From the NCBI RefSeq assembly GCF_900496975.1, contig NZ_UFQC01000010.1, forward strand, positions 124,001 to 188,000: a stretch of 64,000 nt of DNA, in the 5' to 3' direction. The notes under the pieces were generated by a model that did not search any database, was not told the DNA's origin, and worked only from the letters and a program-made list of their open reading frames with translations. Position numbers and translations under genes: made by a program. Of the stretch, positions 60,574 to 64,000 are shown one piece after another; within the stretch, counting starts at the first letter, position 1, and every line of letters begins with the position of its first letter. This stretch comes from Achromobacter veterisilvae. GTDB taxonomy: Bacteria; Pseudomonadota; Gammaproteobacteria; Burkholderiales; Burkholderiaceae_B.

Positions 60574-61305
60574 ATGATCGAATTCCAGCACGTATTCAAA
60601 TCATATGGTCGCGGCCGCAATATCCTGGCCGACATCAACTTCCGCGTGAGCGCGGGAGAGTTCGTTTTCGTGTCGGGGCCATCCGGCGCCGGCAAGTCCA
60701 CCCTGCTCAAGCTGATCGGCGGGCTGGAACCCGCCAGCCGGGGGTCCATCCAGGTCAACGGCCAGCGACTGGACAAGCTGCCCGCGCGCGCCCGGCCCTA
60801 CCTGCGGCGCGCCGTGGGCGTCATCCTCCAGGACACCCACCTGCTGTTCGACCGCAGCGCGTTCGAAAACGTGATGCTGCCCCTGGCCGTCACCGGGCAC
60901 GCCTGGAATTCGGCCGCCGCCCGCGCCCGCGCGGCGCTGGACAAGGTGGGGCTGTCGGGCAAGGAAGACCTGAATCCGATCGAGCTTTCCGGCGGCGAGC
61001 AACAGCGCCTGGCGATTGCCCGGGCCATCGTGAACCGTCCGGCGATCCTGATCGCGGACGAGCCCACCGCCAACCTCGACCACGACAACGCGCAACGCAT
61101 CATGAATGTTTTCCGCGACTTCAACCGCGTCGGCGTCACCACCCTGATCGCCTCGCACGACCAGGAACTCATGGCGGGCTACGCCACCCGCACCCTGCGC
61201 ATCGAACCGGGCAAGTTCGCCGACTCCCACGGCGGCGCCCAGCCGCCCGAGGCGGGCGCCGGGCGCGCCGCGCCCGGGCATGGCCAACCGGGAGAAACGG
61301 CATGA
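60574..61305 (+). CDS. ftsE: Cell-division ATPase FtsE
   Basis: 243 residues from ATG 60574. ABC ATPase with IEFQHVFKSYGRGRNILADI at the start, Walker A GPSGAGKSTLLKLIGG, signature LSGGEQQRLAIARAI and Walker B ILIADEPTANLD. With FtsX it controls peptidoglycan hydrolases at the septum. A C-terminal tail of about 20 residues (HGGAQPPEAGAGRAAPGHG) exceeds the E. coli protein and looks unstructured. Overlaps ftsX by four bases (ATGA). Confidence 0.93.
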   Translation: MIEFQHVFKSYGRGRNILADINFRVSAGEFVFVSGPSGAGKSTLLKLIGGLEPASRGSIQVNGQRLDKLPARARPYLRRAVGVILQDTHLLFDRSAFENVMLPLAVTGHAWNSAAARARAALDKVGLSGKEDLNPIELSGGEQQRLAIARAIVNRPAILIADEPTANLDHDNAQRIMNVFRDFNRVGVTTLIASHDQELMAGYATRTLRIEPGKFADSHGGAQPPEAGAGRAAPGHGQPGETA

Positions 61306-62210
61306 ACGCCTGGCTGCGGCAGCACCGCTACGCGTTGATGGTCACCCTGCGCCGGCTGCTCAAGCAACCCTTCTCCTCGCTGGCCAACCTGCTGGTCATG
61401 GCGCTGGCCCTGGCCCTGCCGCTCCTGGGCAGCGCCATCCTGGTTTCGGTGCAGCCCGTGGCGCGCGAAATGTCCGTCACCCCGGAAGTCACCGTGTTCA
61501 TGCGCGTGGACGCCCCGGCCGGCGCCGCCGGCGACGTGGCCAAGCGCATCCAGGGCGAGTACGGGCAGGACGTCCGCGCCGTGCGCGTGGTGGGCCGCGA
61601 GGACGCCCTGGCGGCCCTTCGCGCGAACCCGGCCTGGCAGCAGGCGCTGGCCGTGCTGCCAGGCAATCCGCTGCCGGACGCGGTGGTGGTCACGCTGGCC
61701 GACGGCGAAGACCTGGCCGGGCGGGCGGACAAGCTCGCGGCGGCCTGGAAGCAATGGAACCACGTCGACCTGGTGCAGTTGGACAGCGCCTGGGTGCAGC
61801 GGCTGGAGGCGATCCTGCGCTTCGCCCGCATCGGCCTGGGGTTCCTGGCCGCCTGCGTCGCGGTGGTGGTGCTGGCGACCGTCTTCAACACCGTGCGCAT
61901 GCAGGCGCTCTCGCAACGCGAGGAAATCGGCGTGGCGCGGCTTGTCGGCGCGACCGAGTCCTTCGTGCGCCGCCCCTTCCTGTACCTGGGCGCGCTCTCG
62001 GGCGCCGTGGCGGCGCTGCTGTCCATCGGCGTGGCGGCGATCGCCCTGGCCCCGCTGAACGACGCCCTGATCGGGCTGGCCCGCAGCTACGGGGCGGAAT
62101 TCGCCCTGCACCTGCCCGGTCCGGCGGTGCTGATCGGCGCGGTGGCCGCCGCGGCCGCCCTGGGCGCGCTGTCCGCCCGCTGGTCGGTCACCCGCAGCAC
62201 GCGCTTCTAG
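61302..62210 (+). CDS. ftsX: Cell-division membrane protein FtsX
   Basis: 302 residues. Four helices: first about 30-50 (LANLLVMALALALPLLGSAI), then a periplasmic domain about 55-165 that contacts murein-hydrolase activators, then three helices between about 175 and 300, with the conserved EEIGVARLVGATESFVRRPF between the second and third. This is the standard FtsX layout. Its start overlaps the ftsE stop. Confidence 0.93.
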   Translation: MNAWLRQHRYALMVTLRRLLKQPFSSLANLLVMALALALPLLGSAILVSVQPVAREMSVTPEVTVFMRVDAPAGAAGDVAKRIQGEYGQDVRAVRVVGREDALAALRANPAWQQALAVLPGNPLPDAVVVTLADGEDLAGRADKLAAAWKQWNHVDLVQLDSAWVQRLEAILRFARIGLGFLAACVAVVVLATVFNTVRMQALSQREEIGVARLVGATESFVRRPFLYLGALSGAVAALLSIGVAAIALAPLNDALIGLARSYGAEFALHLPGPAVLIGAVAAAAALGALSARWSVTRSTRF

Positions 62211-62517
62211 CGGCCGCCCAAAGGCCCCGTATAGCCCCGCTTCCTCCCCGTGATCCGGGGAACGGTTCCCGTCCGCCTGTGTAGGATGCCGGGAGGCGTC
62301 CCGGCGCGGGCAAACGGGCGCTCCGCCGGCCCATATTAATTGGGGACACACCAGAGCAATCCTGGATCGGATCGACGGTTACACACGAATTCCCCCACTC
62401 GACGCTTGGATATGCAAGAATAAAGCGACATTTTCTTACACTTTTTGACACAATCGCCGTTTTACCGAACCGTTCCTTTCGTGCTCCACTCGCCGTCCTT
62501 CCCTCTTATTCCGTCCC
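62211..62517. other. Intergenic region ftsX-cheD
   Basis: 307 bp without a gene. Contains a hairpin GCCGGGA-GGCG-TCCCGGC (62288-62305) and a 13-bp perfect palindrome GGGAACGGTTCCC (around 62260-62272), neither followed by a T-run. It then becomes AT-rich (62400-62460), where the cheD promoter should lie. A sigma-28-like element could not be established. Confidence 0.5.
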
Positions 62518-63231
62518 ATGGCCGCCCGTCTTGAAGCCCGCGCGACGCGCCACTATTTCGATAGCGCGTTCCAGTGTCAGGCGGTGAAAGTACTGCCCAA
62601 CGAGTACTACGTCACCGACGAAGACCTGATGATTTCGACCGTGCTCGGGTCGTGCGTCGCCGCCTGTATCCATGACCCCGTGAAGGGCGTGGGCGGAATG
62701 AACCATTTCATGTTGCCGGAAGGCGACATGCAATCACCCGCCTCGGCCACCATGCGCTACGGCGCGTTCGCCATGGAAGTGCTGATCAACGAACTGCTGA
62801 AGGCCGGCGCCGTGCGCGACCGCCTGGAAGCCAAGGTGTTCGGCGGCGGCGCGGTGCTTTCCGCCATGCAGCAGATGAACATCGGCGAGCGCAACGGCCA
62901 GTTCGTGCTCACGTACCTGAAAACGGAAGGCATCCCGGTCAAGGCGCAGGACCTGGGCGACGTGCATGCGCGCCGCATCAATTACTTCCCGCGGGACGGC
63001 CGGGTAATGGTCCGCAAGATGGCGCCGCACCACCAGCGCGCCGAGGAAATCATCGCCAGGCGCGAACAGGCCGCCGCCCAGAGCGTGCAGGCCAAGACGG
63101 AAAGCCCGCCGCGCGTCGAACGTTTTTCCCGGCCGGGCGTGGAACGCTTCGACCGCCCCGCCCGCCCCGGCGTGGAGCGTTTCGACACGGGCGTCGTCCG
63201 TCGGCGCAGGCCGGAAACCGCGGGCAGTTGA
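62518..63231 (+). CDS. cheD: Chemoreceptor glutamine deamidase CheD with a repeated C-terminal tail
   Basis: 237 residues. The CheD core (about 1-185) has the catalytic Cys in [13 protein letters not shown] and His in [11 protein letters not shown], and the conserved [19 protein letters not shown]. It deamidates methyl-accepting proteins and docks to CheC-like partners. The last 55 or so residues are unusual: Arg/Pro-rich with three VERF(S/D) units ([16 protein letters not shown], then PGVERFDTG). The gene stands alone with ftsX and thpR, away from any chemotaxis operon. Confidence 0.92.
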   Translation: MAARLEARATRHYFDSAFQCQAVKVLPNEYYVTDEDLMISTVLGSCVAACIHDPVKGVGGMNHFMLPEGDMQSPASATMRYGAFAMEVLINELLKAGAVRDRLEAKVFGGGAVLSAMQQMNIGERNGQFVLTYLKTEGIPVKAQDLGDVHARRINYFPRDGRVMVRKMAPHHQRAEEIIARREQAAAQSVQAKTESPPRVERFSRPGVERFDRPARPGVERFDTGVVRRRRPETAGS

Positions 63232-63261
63232 ACCGCGCGGTCGCGCCCCTACAATCATGGC

Positions 63262-63792
63262 ATGTCGACCGTCCGCCTTTTCTACGCTTTGTGGCCTTCG
63301 CCCGCGCTGGCCGGATCGCTCGCGGCCTGGGCGGAACAGGCCCGGCCGAATTGCGGCGGCCGCGCCATGCGCACGGAAACCCTGCACCTGACCCTGGCCT
63401 TCCTGGGGCCGGTGGACGCGGCGCTGGCGGACGAACTGGCCGCCGCCACCCCCGAAAAACGCCTGGATCCCGGCGCAATCGAACTGGACCGCTACGGCGT
63501 ATTCAGCCGCCAGCGCATTCTGTGGGCCGGCCCCGGCGACACGCCCGCCGGCCTGCAGGCCGCGCATGACGGGTTATGGCAATGGCTGGCCGGGTTCGGC
63601 CTGGGCGCGCCGCCCCATCCCTTCCGCCCCCACGTCACCCTGCTGCGCAACATCGAGCGCCCGGAACCGCCCCCCGACGCGCCGGCGCCCCTGCTGTGGC
63701 CCTATGACCGCATGGTGCTGGTCGCGTCCGAGTCGCTCACGGGCGGCAGCCGCTACCGCATCGTGGCGCAGTCCCGGCCGCAATCTGGCTAA
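63262..63792 (+). CDS. thpR: RNA 2',3'-cyclic phosphodiesterase (ThpR)
   Basis: 176 residues, 2H phosphoesterase. Two HxT motifs form the active site: HLTLAFLG (near residue 43) and HVTLLRN (near residue 124). It opens 2',3'-cyclic phosphates and may ligate 2'-5' ends in vitro. It follows cheD by 30 bp. Confidence 0.9.
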   Translation: MSTVRLFYALWPSPALAGSLAAWAEQARPNCGGRAMRTETLHLTLAFLGPVDAALADELAAATPEKRLDPGAIELDRYGVFSRQRILWAGPGDTPAGLQAAHDGLWQWLAGFGLGAPPHPFRPHVTLLRNIERPEPPPDAPAPLLWPYDRMVLVASESLTGGSRYRIVAQSRPQSG

Positions 63793-63840
63793 CGTCCCGC
63801 TCTGGCACAATCGGACGGTCGCAACCACCGCCGGATCGCC

Positions 63841-64000
63841 ATGATCATCCTGCTGGACCAAGACGGCGTGCTCGCCGACTTCGAACACGCCTTCATCGAC
63901 GCCTGGCGCGCGCGCCATCCCGGCATCCCGCCCGTGGAATTCGAGGACCGCAAATCCTTCTACATCCGCCAGGACTACGCCCCCGAACTGCGCGGCATGG
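63841..64000 (+). CDS. HAD-family 5'-nucleotidase-like protein, C-terminus beyond the window
   Basis: The first 53 residues are visible. The HAD motif I is LLDQDGVLADFE (Asp6 and Asp8 would be nucleophile and acid/base), followed by AFIDAWRARHPG and a cap-type start like 5'(3')-deoxyribonucleotidases. The remaining motifs lie outside the window, so substrate is unclear. The ATG is 49 bp after the thpR stop. Confidence 0.7.
   Translation, partial: MIILLDQDGVLADFEHAFIDAWRARHPGIPPVEFEDRKSFYIRQDYAPELRGM

Noticed and set aside
62400-62517. Sigma-28 flagellar promoter for cheD
   Set aside because: GCCG is present but the upstream box matches poorly and the spacing is off by about one base; too weak to claim.

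Overview
High-GC (roughly two thirds G+C by eye), gene-dense bacterial chromosome. Several Bug-type (TctC family) orphan binding proteins, many LysR/IclR regulators, small CoA-ester catabolic clusters, an aapJQMP transporter and an ftsEX-cheD-thpR block point to a betaproteobacterium of the Alcaligenaceae (Achromobacter/Bordetella-like). The species cannot be fixed from the sequence alone. No rRNA, tRNA, transposase or prophage gene was seen; the window is chromosomal core plus metabolic accessory islands.

Layout. 1-6649: a truncated siderophore-interacting protein with its His-rich YqjI-like PadR regulator and operator, a DMT exporter, a XRE/MmyB regulator divergent from an MFS exporter, proC and an FMN alpha-hydroxy-acid dehydrogenase. 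6941-13300: an operon with a GlcD-like FAD dehydrogenase, a polyamine-type ABC transporter with a fused two-domain permease, and a DapA-family aldolase. 13301-14227: a non-coding repeat field. 14228-18369: IclR, PhyH dioxygenase, AI-2E transporter, LysR. 18746-24727: a MexEF-OprN-like RND efflux operon, followed by a second palindrome field (24776-25168).

25173-37949: a complete 3-hydroxybenzoate/gentisate catabolic operon. 3-Hydroxybenzoate 6-hydroxylase, gentisate dioxygenase, maleylpyruvate isomerase and fumarylpyruvate hydrolase would carry 3-hydroxybenzoate to fumarate and pyruvate. The same run holds a PchB-like chorismate mutase/isochorismate-pyruvate lyase, a Bug protein, an unknown flavoprotein and a full Liv-type ABC importer. 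It ends in a 190-bp nested palindrome.

38200-55939: an acyl-CoA island. One arm (minus strand) has an Atu/Liu-like biotin-dependent carboxylase, acyl-CoA dehydrogenase, AtuA and a Bug protein. A divergent arm behind an IclR regulator has two MaoC proteins (one with a degenerate active site), a Bug protein, a CoA-transferase, a cysteine-free DUF35 protein and a thiolase homologue lacking the nucleophilic Cys. That second set matches the logic of the actinobacterial steroid side-chain module ChsH1-ChsH2-Ltp2 (heteromeric hydratase plus DUF35-assisted retro-aldolase). It is the best candidate here for an undescribed system.

56032-64000: general amino-acid transporter aapJQMP, ftsEX, cheD with an unusual repeated tail, thpR, and the start of a HAD-family nucleotidase.
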